Shown here: positions 7,868-15,951 of the stretch, piece after piece
Layout: the number at the start of each line of letters is the position of its first letter
Numbering within the stretch: the stretch's first letter is position 1
Assembly (NCBI GenBank): GCA_963777905.1
Contig: CAVZSM010000018.1
Span: forward strand, 1-64,000
DNA: 64,000 bases
Direction of reading: 5' to 3'
From: Trebonia sp963777905
GTDB lineage: Bacteria; Actinomycetota; Actinomycetes; Streptosporangiales; Streptosporangiaceae
The notes under the pieces: model-generated
What the model was told of the DNA's origin: nothing
Database searches by the model: none
What the model saw: only the letters and a program-made list of their open reading frames with translations
Made by a program: the position numbers and the translations under genes

Positions 7868-10177
7868 ATGACGGGTCCGCTGGCAGGCCTCCGGGTCGTC
7901 GACTTCGGCCAGTACGTGGCCGGGCCGCTGGCAGCCGTGCTGCTCGCCGACCAGGGCGCCGACGTCATCCACGTCGACCCGCCCGGCGGCCCGCGCATGG
8001 CCGGTGTCCCGGACGCGTTCCTCAACCGGGGCAAGCGCCGGGCGATCCTGGACCTGAAGCGGCCGGGCGACCTCGCCGCGGCGCGCCGCCTCGCGGCCAG
8101 CGCCGACGTCGTGATCGAAAACTTCCGGCCTGGAGTGCTGACCAGGCTCGGGCTCGACCTCGACGCGATCAGGCAGCAGCACCCCGCCCTCATCACGTGC
8201 TCGCTGCCGGGCTTCGGCGCCGACGACCCGCGCGCTCGCCTGCGCGGTTATGAGGGCGTCATCGCCGCCGCGACGGCCAACTGCGAACCGCGGCCAGGCG
8301 AGGAGCCGGCGGGCTGGGACTGGGAACGGCCCGCGTACTCGGCCCTGCCGCTCGCCTCGAGCTTCGCCGCGTACCTGGCGGGCGTGAGCATCGTGATGGC
8401 GCTGATCGCGCGGCGGCGCACCGGGCGCGGCCAGCGTGTCGAGGTGCCGCTGTTCGACGCGATGTTCACCCTCATCGGGCACAGCGGCGCCTACGTGAAC
8501 GAGCGCGGGCTCCGGCCGCCGAGGCCCATTCACGGGCGCGGCGCGGGCGCGTTCCGCTGCCTGGACGGCAGGTACGTGCAGTTCGACACCTCGAGCGCCC
8601 GCCACCTGTCCTGGTTCGCCCGCGCCGCGGGCCTGCTCGGGCGCTTCGATCCCGAGCTGCTCGACCTCACGAGCAACGCGCGCCCCGAGGTCAACGAGCG
8701 CCTGCACGCCGCGCTGCGAGCGGAGTTCCTGACCCGCACGGCCGCGGAATGGGAGGAAATCGGCAACGCCGCCGGCGCCGCCATCGGGTTCGTCAGGACA
8801 CCCGCCGAGTGGATCGGCACCGAGCACGCCCGCCGGACGCACGCGGTCGCCCCGGTGACCGATCCCGAGCTCGGCGCCATCTGGTGCGCGGGGCTGCCTG
8901 TCGCGCTGAGCGAGTTCCCTGATCCGTCGCTGCGGCCGCGCCGCCTGGCCGGGACGGACACCGATGCCGTCCTCGCAGAGCTCGACGGCGAGCCGGCCCG
9001 CCCCGATCCCGGCCCCGGCTCCGCACCAGCCGCCGGATCTGAGCCGGAAGTGGCGCTGTCCCAGCCGCTCAGCGGGATCCGCGTGCTGGACCTGGGCCTG
9101 GCGCTCGCGGGGCCGACGTGCGGCCGGATCCTCGCGGAGTTCGGCGCGAGCGTGCTGAAGATCGGGAGCCCCGCGGCCGGCGTGGGAGGGTACCTCAACC
9201 GGGGCAAGGAGTCGCTGCTCCTCGACCTCGGCACGCTGGCAGGCCAGGAGGTGTACTGGCGGCTGGTGGAGCACGCCGACGTGGTGCTCGAGAACTTCTC
9301 GCCCGGCACCGCCGGGCGGCTGACGATTGGCTCCGACGAAGTCCTGGCACGCCGGCCGGACCTCGTCTACACCTCGATCAGCTGCTACGGCCTCGGCGGA
9401 CCGTGGACAGGGTGGCGCGGCTGGGAGCGTCAGGGCCAGGCGGTGACCGGGATCATGGAGCGCACCGAGCTGCCCTCGGTGCTCGGCCCGTACAACATCG
9501 TCGACATCGGCACCGGCATCCTCGGCGCGTTCGCGACGGCGCTCGCGCTCTACCATCGCCAGTCGACCGGCCGCGGTCAGCTCGCCAGCGCCTCGCTCGT
9601 CCAGTCCGCCACCTACCACCAGGCGCTGTTCATGTTCGACTTCCCTGGCTACCGGCCGGCCGAGCCGCGCGGCTACTCTGCGCTCGGCGAGAGCCCGCTG
9701 CAGCGCTACTACCGGGCCGCCGACCGGTGGTTCTTCCTCGCCGCCCGGCCTGAGGACATCCCTGCCCTGGCGGCCGTGACGCGGCAGCCGGAACTCGCGC
9801 GCCGCACCGGAGCGGCCCTGGAGGCGGCGCTCGACGACGCGTTCGCGGCGGACACCGCGCAGGCCGTGGTCGCCCGGCTGGCAGACGCCGGCGTCGCCGC
9901 GCATGTCGTCGTGCCGATCGCCGACCTGATGACCGACGCGGTGGTCCGCGCGCGCGGGCTGAGCGTGAGCCAGGACGTGGCGGGTGTCGGGAGCTGCACG
10001 ATGCCGGGCGTCTCGCCGCGGCTGTCCGACACCCCGGCGCTGGCAGGCCATCCACCGCGCAGGCCCGGGGAGGACGCCAGGCAGGTACTCGCCTCGGTCG
10101 GCCTGGCCGACCGGCTCGACGCGCTGGAACGCGGCTGGGTGGTCCGGGCCACCGACCTGCCAGCGGCGTGGCCGTGA
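7868..10177 (+). CDS. tandem two-domain CaiB/BaiF (class III) CoA-transferase
   Basis: 769 residues from the ATG at 7868, preceded by GAGGAGG. Two complete CaiB/BaiF domains are fused: residues about 1-375 (GLRVVDFGQYVAGP start) and 398-769 (GIRVLDLGLALAGP start), each with an NRGK segment and a TGRGQ motif. Class III transferases form an aspartyl-CoA intermediate. Aligning backwards from TGRGQ, Asp546 in IVDIGTG of the second domain occupies the position of Asp169 of formyl-CoA transferase, whereas the first domain has Ser164 there. The second half is therefore probably catalytic and the first structural. It opens the eight-gene operon and likely loads the pathway acid with CoA. Confidence 0.9.
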   Translation: MTGPLAGLRVVDFGQYVAGPLAAVLLADQGADVIHVDPPGGPRMAGVPDAFLNRGKRRAILDLKRPGDLAAARRLAASADVVIENFRPGVLTRLGLDLDAIRQQHPALITCSLPGFGADDPRARLRGYEGVIAAATANCEPRPGEEPAGWDWERPAYSALPLASSFAAYLAGVSIVMALIARRRTGRGQRVEVPLFDAMFTLIGHSGAYVNERGLRPPRPIHGRGAGAFRCLDGRYVQFDTSSARHLSWFARAAGLLGRFDPELLDLTSNARPEVNERLHAALRAEFLTRTAAEWEEIGNAAGAAIGFVRTPAEWIGTEHARRTHAVAPVTDPELGAIWCAGLPVALSEFPDPSLRPRRLAGTDTDAVLAELDGEPARPDPGPGSAPAAGSEPEVALSQPLSGIRVLDLGLALAGPTCGRILAEFGASVLKIGSPAAGVGGYLNRGKESLLLDLGTLAGQEVYWRLVEHADVVLENFSPGTAGRLTIGSDEVLARRPDLVYTSISCYGLGGPWTGWRGWERQGQAVTGIMERTELPSVLGPYNIVDIGTGILGAFATALALYHRQSTGRGQLASASLVQSATYHQALFMFDFPGYRPAEPRGYSALGESPLQRYYRAADRWFFLAARPEDIPALAAVTRQPELARRTGAALEAALDDAFAADTAQAVVARLADAGVAAHVVVPIADLMTDAVVRARGLSVSQDVAGVGSCTMPGVSPRLSDTPALAGHPPRRPGEDARQVLASVGLADRLDALERGWVVRATDLPAAWP

Positions 10178-10204
10178 CACCCAACGAAAAGAGGAAGGAA
10201 CTCC

Positions 10205-11449
10205 GTGCAACACAGCGAGACAAGGTTTCTGACCACGCACACGGGCAGCCTGATCCGCCCGGCCGCGCTGATCGAGGCGCCGGCGGCGGATGCTGACGCC
10301 GAGGCGCGGGCCGGCTACGAGCGCGCGCTGACCGAAGCGGTCGCCGGCGTGGTAGCCAGGCAGTGGGACGTCGGGCTCGACGTGGTGAACGACGGCGAGT
10401 TCGGCAAGTCGGGCTGGTCGGGGTACGCGCTGGACCGGATCAGCGGCTTCGAGATCCGCCAGGACCAGCTCAAGCCGCTGGACTGGCTCGGCAGGGACAG
10501 GGAACGGTTCAAGGACTTCTTCACGGACAACCCGGAGATGCCGCTCGCGCTGACCGGCGCCCCCACGCAGGTCTGCGTCGGCCCGGTCGAGTACACCGGC
10601 CACGACTTCATCGCCCGCGACCTGGCCAACCTGAAGGCGGCGACGGCCGGTCACCAGGACCGCGAGGTGTTCTGCACGAGCGTCGCGCCGGCGAGCACGG
10701 CCTACAACGGCGTGAACGAGTACTACAAGACCGAGGAAGAGTACGTCTACGCGATCGCCGACGCACTGCGGCAGGAGTACCTCGCGATCCACCAGGCCGG
10801 CTTCATCCTTCAGGTGGACGACGCCGTGCTGGCCAACATGTACGACCACCTCATCCAGCAGGGAGAGGAGGCCTACCGGCGCTGGGCGCAGCTGCGGATC
10901 GACGCGCTCAACCACGCGCTCGCCGGGATCCCGGAAGACCGGATCCGCTACCACGTCTGCTTCGGCAGCTGGCACGTCCCGCACGTCGCGGACGCGCCGC
11001 TCGAGGCGCTCACCGGCCTCATCTTGCAGGTGAACGCCGGCGCCTACTCCATCGAGGCCGCGAACCCGAGGCACGAGTGGGAGTGGGAGGTGTGGGAGCG
11101 GACGAAGCTCCCGGACGGCAAGATCCTCATCCCCGGTGTCATCACCCATCACACGACCACGGTCGAGCACCCGCGGCTGGTAGCCCAGCGGCTCGAGCGG
11201 TTCGCCGGGATCATCGGCCCGGAAAACGTCATCGGCGGCGCCGACTGCGGGTTCGCCCAGACGTCCGCGATCAGGCGCACGCAGCCGGAAGTCGTGTGGG
11301 CGAAATTCGGCTCCCTGGTCGCGGGCGCACAAATCGCGTCGGAACGTATTTGGGGTTCGCGACGACGCCATGGAGCCGATAACGAGTTGCACTCGATACA
11401 GGGCACAGATCGCGATGAGCCCAGTGATGCCGAGGAGGGGTCACAGTGA
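10205..11449 (+). CDS. MetE-like (cobalamin-independent methionine synthase C-domain fold) protein, paralogue 1
   Basis: 414 residues from a GTG with AGGAAGGA before it. It is only the C-terminal barrel of MetE-type proteins, about half the length of true MetE. The zinc set is intact: His250 and Cys252 in YHVCFGS, Glu284 in SIEAANP and Cys348 in GADCGF. Members of this fold move alkyl groups to thiols (methionine synthase core enzymes, epoxyalkane:coenzyme M transferase). Here, inside a CoA/ring-cleavage operon, a thiol-dependent dealkylation or C-S bond reaction on a pathway intermediate is more likely than methionine synthesis. The last 30 residues are a divergent hydrophilic tail. Its stop overlaps the next start as GTGA. 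Confidence 0.85.
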   Translation: MQHSETRFLTTHTGSLIRPAALIEAPAADADAEARAGYERALTEAVAGVVARQWDVGLDVVNDGEFGKSGWSGYALDRISGFEIRQDQLKPLDWLGRDRERFKDFFTDNPEMPLALTGAPTQVCVGPVEYTGHDFIARDLANLKAATAGHQDREVFCTSVAPASTAYNGVNEYYKTEEEYVYAIADALRQEYLAIHQAGFILQVDDAVLANMYDHLIQQGEEAYRRWAQLRIDALNHALAGIPEDRIRYHVCFGSWHVPHVADAPLEALTGLILQVNAGAYSIEAANPRHEWEWEVWERTKLPDGKILIPGVITHHTTTVEHPRLVAQRLERFAGIIGPENVIGGADCGFAQTSAIRRTQPEVVWAKFGSLVAGAQIASERIWGSRRRHGADNELHSIQGTDRDEPSDAEEGSQ

Positions 11450-12078
11450 CAGTGGGAGAGCAGGCCAGGGCTGACGACAAGCCGGATCGCGGCGAACCAG
11501 GCGTGATGGCAGGCAAGACTCCAGGCGTGCGGGAAACGCCGCCACCGGGGCCCGGCGAGCTACAGCAGACTCCGCAGGAGATCGAGGGGCCGTTCTTCCG
11601 GCTGGGCGCCCCGCAGCGGTCCAGCCTGCTGGAACCCGGCGACAAGCCGGGAGTCATCCTCAGCGGCCGGGTCCTGAACGAGAGGGGCACGCCCATCCCC
11701 GGCGCGGTCGTGAACTTCTGGTCATCCGACCTGTACGGGAACTACAACATGGTCGGCTACCGGTACACCGGCTACGTCGTGACCGACGAGGCGGGCCGGT
11801 ACGAGGTCACCACCATCATCCCCGGCTACTACGAGCCGCGGAACGCCAGGCACATCCACGTCAAGCTGCAGGCGGTCAGCAGGCCCGTCACCACCCAGCT
11901 CTACTTCGAGGGTGAGCCGGGCAATACCGACGACGAGTACTACCACCCCGCACTGCTCGTGCCCTGCACGGTCGACGACGCCGGCGTCAAGCACGGCACT
12001 TATGACTTCGTCATCAAACAGATCACCGAGGAAGAGAACGTCACCGCCGAGAGCCTCGCCGCCCGGGTTGGCCCGTGA
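11446..12078 (+). CDS. intradiol ring-cleavage dioxygenase family protein
   Basis: 210 residues. After a 40-residue Pro/Gly-rich lead comes EIEGPFF, then a beta-sandwich with GAVVNFW, the tyrosine-bearing LYGNYN (Tyr100), IPGYYEP (Tyr128/129) and ARHIHVK (His136, His138), followed by TTQLYFEGEP. These match the Tyr-Tyr-His-His non-haem Fe(III) ligands of protocatechuate/catechol/hydroxyquinol dioxygenases. At this size it resembles single-chain intradiol-like enzymes. It should open a catechol or a related enediol between the hydroxyls. GTGA overlaps on both ends tie it to the flanking MetE-like and thiolase genes. True substrate unknown. Confidence 0.87.
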   Translation: MTVGEQARADDKPDRGEPGVMAGKTPGVRETPPPGPGELQQTPQEIEGPFFRLGAPQRSSLLEPGDKPGVILSGRVLNERGTPIPGAVVNFWSSDLYGNYNMVGYRYTGYVVTDEAGRYEVTTIIPGYYEPRNARHIHVKLQAVSRPVTTQLYFEGEPGNTDDEYYHPALLVPCTVDDAGVKHGTYDFVIKQITEEENVTAESLAARVGP

Positions 12079-13241
12079 CCATCCGCGGCAAGGCGCACAT
12101 CGCCGGTGCCTACGAGCACCCGGACAGGAAGATCCCCGACAAGTCGGTCGCCCAGGTGCACGCGGAGGTGGCACTCGGCGCGGTGGCCGACGCCGGCCTG
12201 TCGCTGAGCGACGTCGACGCGTACTTCTGCGCCGGCGACGCACCGGGGTTCGGGCCGCTCTCGATGGCCGACTACCTCGGGCTGAAGCGGCTCCGCTACC
12301 TGGACTCCACGGAGACCGGCGGCTCGTCCTACCTGGTTCACGTCGGCCACGCCGCGGCGGCCATCGCCGAGGGAAAATGCGAGGTCGCCCTCATCACGCT
12401 GGGCGGGCTGCCCAGATCCCGGCCGGTGCCGCGGCCCTCGGCGTCGGCGCTGGCGCCGGAGGCGGGGTTCGAGCTGCCGTTCGGCCCGACCACGGTGTCG
12501 ATGTACGCGTTGGCGGCGCGGCGGCACATGTACGACTACGGCACGACCGGCGCCCAGCTTGCCGCCATCAAGGTGGCGGCGTCGCAGCACGCACAGTACA
12601 ACCCCCGCGCGATGCTGCCCAACCCGGTGACGGTCGAGGAGGTGCTGGAGTCGCCGATGATCAGCGACCCGCTGCACCGGCTTGACTGCTGCGTGATCAG
12701 CGACGGCGGCGGCGCGCTCGTCGTGGTATCGCCGGAGGTGGCCAGGGATCTGCGCAGGCAGACCGTCAAGGTGCTGGGCCACGGCGAGTCGCCGAAGCTC
12801 GCGGACAACGGCCGCATCGACCTGACCTACACCGGCGCCGTGTGGTCCGGGCCGCGGGCGTTCGAGGAGGCGGGAGTGACACCAGCCGACATCGACTACG
12901 TGTCGATCTACGACTCGTTCACGATCACGGTCCTGCAGACGATCGAGGACCTGGGGTTCTGCGAGAAGGGCAAGGGCGGCGCGTTCGTGGCCGACGGGTC
13001 GCTGCAGGCACCACACGGCAGGCTCCCGTTCAACACCGACGGCGGCGGGCTGTGCAACAACCACCCGGTGAACCGCGGCGGGATGACCAAGGTGATCGAG
13101 GCGGTCCGGCAGCTGCGTGGCGAGGCAAACGGCCCGGTGCAGGTGCCCGACTGCGGGCTCGCGCTCGCGCACGGCAACGGCGGGTCGCTGGGCACCCGGT
13201 CGGCCGCCGCGACGCTCATCCTCGGCCGGGAGGACGCGTGA
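12075..13241 (+). CDS. thiolase-fold protein lacking both catalytic cysteines (SCPx/Ltp2-like)
   Basis: 388 residues from a GTG. The thiolase fold is clear (KIPDKSVAQVHAEVA near the start, YDSFT at 279-283, NNHPVNRGG with His330), but the nucleophile site reads TETGGSSY with Ser84/Ser85 instead of Cys. The C-terminal Cys loop reads LAHGNGGSLG with His instead of Cys. This pattern is seen in thiolase-like proteins that pair with a DUF35 partner. One characterised group, Ltp2 with ChsH2-DUF35, is a retro-aldolase of steroid side-chain breakdown and not a thiolase. The very next gene is a DUF35 protein, overlapping by GTGA. Acyl-CoA aldolase activity is the favoured inference. Confidence 0.85.
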   Translation: MTIRGKAHIAGAYEHPDRKIPDKSVAQVHAEVALGAVADAGLSLSDVDAYFCAGDAPGFGPLSMADYLGLKRLRYLDSTETGGSSYLVHVGHAAAAIAEGKCEVALITLGGLPRSRPVPRPSASALAPEAGFELPFGPTTVSMYALAARRHMYDYGTTGAQLAAIKVAASQHAQYNPRAMLPNPVTVEEVLESPMISDPLHRLDCCVISDGGGALVVVSPEVARDLRRQTVKVLGHGESPKLADNGRIDLTYTGAVWSGPRAFEEAGVTPADIDYVSIYDSFTITVLQTIEDLGFCEKGKGGAFVADGSLQAPHGRLPFNTDGGGLCNNHPVNRGGMTKVIEAVRQLRGEANGPVQVPDCGLALAHGNGGSLGTRSAAATLILGREDA

Positions 13242-13672
13242 CCGCGGCCGCCGGGGGCGCCGGACCGTTGCCGGCGCCGGCCCCGCCGGTCAACCCGGAG
13301 ACGCGGGAGTTCTGGGCCGCGACGGCGGCGGGCCGGCTGCTGCTGAAGCGGTGCCTGGATTGCGGCAGCGTGATCTGGTACCCGCGCGCGCTCTGCCCGG
13401 ACTGCTCCAGCCTGCGCACCGAGTGGTTCGCGGCGTCGGGCCGTGGCCGCGTCTACAGCTACACCGTCAACCACCGCGGCGAGGGCGCCTATCAGGGCTC
13501 GGCGCCGTTCGTGCTGGCCTACGTCGAGCTCGACGAGGGCCCGCGGGTGATGACCAACGTGGTCGAGGCAGACGCCGCGGACCTCGCCGTCGGCCTGCCG
13601 GTCGAGGTCGTGTTCCACGACACCGGCGACGGCAGCGCCCTGCCCAGGTTCCGCCCGCGGAAGGACCGGTAA
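13238..13672 (+). CDS. DUF35 zinc-ribbon/OB-fold protein, partner of the thiolase-like protein
   Basis: 144 residues from the GTG at 13238. A rubredoxin-like zinc ribbon has Cys39, Cys42, Cys53 and Cys56 (CLDC ... CPDC). It is followed by an OB fold with GRGRVYSYTVNH and ending in PRFRPRKDR. DUF35 proteins bind thiolase-fold partners and help present or channel acyl-CoA. The four-base GTGA overlap with the thiolase-like gene strongly suggests a stoichiometric complex. The first 20 residues are Pro/Ala-rich and probably flexible. Partner identity is an inference from adjacency, but this pairing is well known in the family. Confidence 0.9.
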   Translation: MTAAAGGAGPLPAPAPPVNPETREFWAATAAGRLLLKRCLDCGSVIWYPRALCPDCSSLRTEWFAASGRGRVYSYTVNHRGEGAYQGSAPFVLAYVELDEGPRVMTNVVEADAADLAVGLPVEVVFHDTGDGSALPRFRPRKDR

Positions 13673-13674
13673 CC

Positions 13675-14706
13675 GTGCGAGGAGACGTGGCGGCGCCGCC
13701 GGCCGACGACTTCAGGTACGACGTCGACGCGCGGTGGGAAAAACCGCCGGCCGGGATCTCCCATCGTGACGTCTCGGCGGTGGGCACCGATTCCCGCGAC
13801 CGGGTGTATCTGCTGACCCGCTACGACCCCAACGTGCTGGTGTACGAGCCGGACGGCACGTTCGTCACCGCCTGGGGCGGCGACACCTTCACCGGGCCGC
13901 ACGGGCTGACCGTGGCCCCTGACGACTCGGTGTGGACCGTGGACAACGGGGACCACACGGTCAGGAAGTTCACGCCGGACGGGAAGCCGCTGCTGACCCT
14001 GGGCCGTCCCGGGCAGCCGTCGGATACCGGCCGCACCGCCGGAGGCGGTTTCGTCATCCACAACGTCGAGACCGTCCTGCGGCCTGGACAGCCCTTCAAC
14101 GGCTGTACCAACCTCGCGGTCAACTCGGCCGGGCGCGTCTACGTCGCGGACGGCTACGGCAACTGCCGGGTCCACGTGTTCTCCCCGGAGGGGGAGCTGA
14201 TCACGTCCTGGGGCGCGGTCGGGATCGGCGCGGGCGAGTTCCACCTGCCGCACGGCATCGCGGTAGGCCCCGACGACCGGGTGCACGTCTGCGACCGGGA
14301 GAACGACAGAATCCAGGTCTTCGACCCGGACGGGCGGTATCTCACCGAGTGGACCGACGTGCAGCGGCCCTGCCACATCGCCATCGACCCCGACGGCTAC
14401 TCGTACGTGGCGGAGCTGTGGCGGCCCAAGGGCAAGGGCTCGTTCACGCACGGGTTCATGCGCGAGGACTATCCGGGCCGGGTCACCATCTTCGACCGCG
14501 ACGGCTACATCGTGGCCCGGTGGGGCGCGAGCACCGTGAGCAGGACCGCGCCGGGCAACTTCATCGCCCCGCACGGTATCGCGGTCGACTCCCGTGGCGA
14601 CCTGTACGTCTGCGAGGTGTCCTACACCTTCGGGGTGAAGGCCAACGGCGTCGACCCGGCCGAGGCGGCCGCTCACCAGATCCAGAAGTTCATCAGGCGC
14701 ACGTGA
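13675..14706 (+). CDS. NHL-repeat six-bladed beta-propeller protein
   Basis: 343 residues from a GTG two bases after the DUF35 stop. NHL-type blades recur throughout: GPHGLTVAPDDSVW, NLAVNSAGRVYVADG, LPHGIAVGPDDRVHVCD, HIAIDPDGYSYVAE and APHGIAVDSRGDLYVCE. The closest named relatives are peptidyl-alpha-hydroxyglycine lyase-like and SMP-30-like propellers. No signal peptide is visible, so it should be cytoplasmic. Within the operon it may be a lactonase or hydratase-type enzyme or a scaffold. The fold is clear, the reaction is not. Confidence 0.8.
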   Translation: MRGDVAAPPADDFRYDVDARWEKPPAGISHRDVSAVGTDSRDRVYLLTRYDPNVLVYEPDGTFVTAWGGDTFTGPHGLTVAPDDSVWTVDNGDHTVRKFTPDGKPLLTLGRPGQPSDTGRTAGGGFVIHNVETVLRPGQPFNGCTNLAVNSAGRVYVADGYGNCRVHVFSPEGELITSWGAVGIGAGEFHLPHGIAVGPDDRVHVCDRENDRIQVFDPDGRYLTEWTDVQRPCHIAIDPDGYSYVAELWRPKGKGSFTHGFMREDYPGRVTIFDRDGYIVARWGASTVSRTAPGNFIAPHGIAVDSRGDLYVCEVSYTFGVKANGVDPAEAAAHQIQKFIRRT

Positions 14707-14737
14707 CGACGAAAACGGCGGAAGGGGAAGCACGCAC

Positions 14738-15946
14738 ATGAGGCACAGCACCCACCGGATCCGGTCGACGCACGGCGGCAACCTGCCGCGGCCGGCGGCG
14801 TTCGACGCGCTGCTGCGGCAGGGCCCGATCGTGACCGCCGAGGTCGCGGCGGAACTGCCGGGCGCCGTGCGCTACGTGGTGGACCGCCAGCTCGAATGCG
14901 GCGTGGACGTGCTCAACGACGGCGAGTACGTGAAGGCCGCCGGCGGCGGCGCGTACTCCGGGTACATCCACCAGCGGGTGTCCGGGTGGGAGGTGCTGCC
15001 GGTCGACCCGGCCAGGCCCCGCAAGCGGGAGGGCGTCGGCGAGCGGGAGCGGCGGATGTTCCCCGGATTCTACGAATCCGGGCTGTGGCTGCAGGGGTCG
15101 GGCGGCCCGGTGCGGCCGGGATATTTCACGCCGGGCCGCCCGCCGGAGCGGACCACGGAACGGGTCGCGACCGGCCCGGTCACCTACACCGGCCACGACG
15201 CCATCAGGGCCGACACTGATGCCCTGACCAAGGCCCTGAGCGGCAAGCCCGCCGAGACGGAGGGCTTCGTCGCGGCCCTCGGCCCGCTGAGCCTGGGCGC
15301 GGGCGCGCGCAACGAGTACTACTCCTCAGAGGAGGAGTACATGACCGCGGTCGCCGAGGTCGTCAGGGAAGAGTACAAGGCGATCACCGACGCGGGCTTT
15401 ATCGTGCAGATCGACGAGCCAGAGTTCGCGACCTCGTGGCAGTTCTACCCCGACTGGGACGTGCCCCGCTACCGCCGTTACCTGGAGTTCTGCGTCGAGA
15501 TCATCAATCACGCGCTGGATGGCCTGCCCGAGGACCAGGTCCGGTTCCACGTCTGCTGGGGCAGCGGCCACCGGCCGCACGTCACGGACATCAACCTGGT
15601 CCACATCGCTGACCTGCTGCTGAAGATCAACGCCCAGGCGTACTCCGTTGAGGCCGGCAACGTCAGGCACGCCCACGAGTGGACCGTGTGGCGCGACATC
15701 AAGCTGCCCGACGGCAAGATACTGGTGCCCGGGGTGATCTCGCACGCCACCGACCTGGTGGAGGCCCCTGGCCTGGTCGCCGAACGGCTGGTTAACTACG
15801 CCAGCGTCGTCGGCAGGGAGAACCTGCAGGCCGGGACCGACTGCGGCATCGGCTCCCGGGTCGGCCATGAGGAAATCGTCTGGGCCAAGCTCCGCGCCAT
15901 GGCCCAGGGCTGCGAACTGGCCAGCGAACGGCTGTGGGGGAGGTGA
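14738..15946 (+). CDS. MetE-like (cobalamin-independent methionine synthase C-domain fold) protein, paralogue 2
   Basis: 402 residues, with GGAAGGGGAAG before the ATG. The zinc ligands are kept: His271 and Cys273 in FHVCWGS, Glu305 in SVEAGNV and Cys369 in GTDCGI. It shares the architecture of the paralogue 3.3 kb upstream but has a distinct insertion (about residues 85-140) and a different N-terminus, so the two probably act on different substrates or form a heteromer. The full N-terminal half of authentic MetE is absent. It precedes the amidohydrolase gene, whose ribosome site lies inside this gene's last codons. Alkyl or thiol transfer is inferred from the fold. Confidence 0.85.
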   Translation: MRHSTHRIRSTHGGNLPRPAAFDALLRQGPIVTAEVAAELPGAVRYVVDRQLECGVDVLNDGEYVKAAGGGAYSGYIHQRVSGWEVLPVDPARPRKREGVGERERRMFPGFYESGLWLQGSGGPVRPGYFTPGRPPERTTERVATGPVTYTGHDAIRADTDALTKALSGKPAETEGFVAALGPLSLGAGARNEYYSSEEEYMTAVAEVVREEYKAITDAGFIVQIDEPEFATSWQFYPDWDVPRYRRYLEFCVEIINHALDGLPEDQVRFHVCWGSGHRPHVTDINLVHIADLLLKINAQAYSVEAGNVRHAHEWTVWRDIKLPDGKILVPGVISHATDLVEAPGLVAERLVNYASVVGRENLQAGTDCGIGSRVGHEEIVWAKLRAMAQGCELASERLWGR

Positions 15947-15951
15947 CCGGC

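Noticed and set aside
5876..10177. A single 1433-codon plus-strand gene
   Set aside because: Only the part from 7868 has family similarity and a ribosome site. The first 660 codons are antisense shadow of the DUF445 and CoA-transferase genes.
7868..10177. Loss of the catalytic Asp in domain 2 of the CaiB protein, judged from LVQSA replacing LFDAM after TGRGQ
   Set aside because: The nucleophile of class III transferases lies before TGRGQ, not after it. On that alignment domain 2 keeps Asp546 and domain 1 lacks it.
10205..15946. Annotating the MetE-like proteins as methionine synthase
   Set aside because: They are half-length, come as two different paralogues and sit in a ring-cleavage/CoA operon, so methionine synthesis is not supported.
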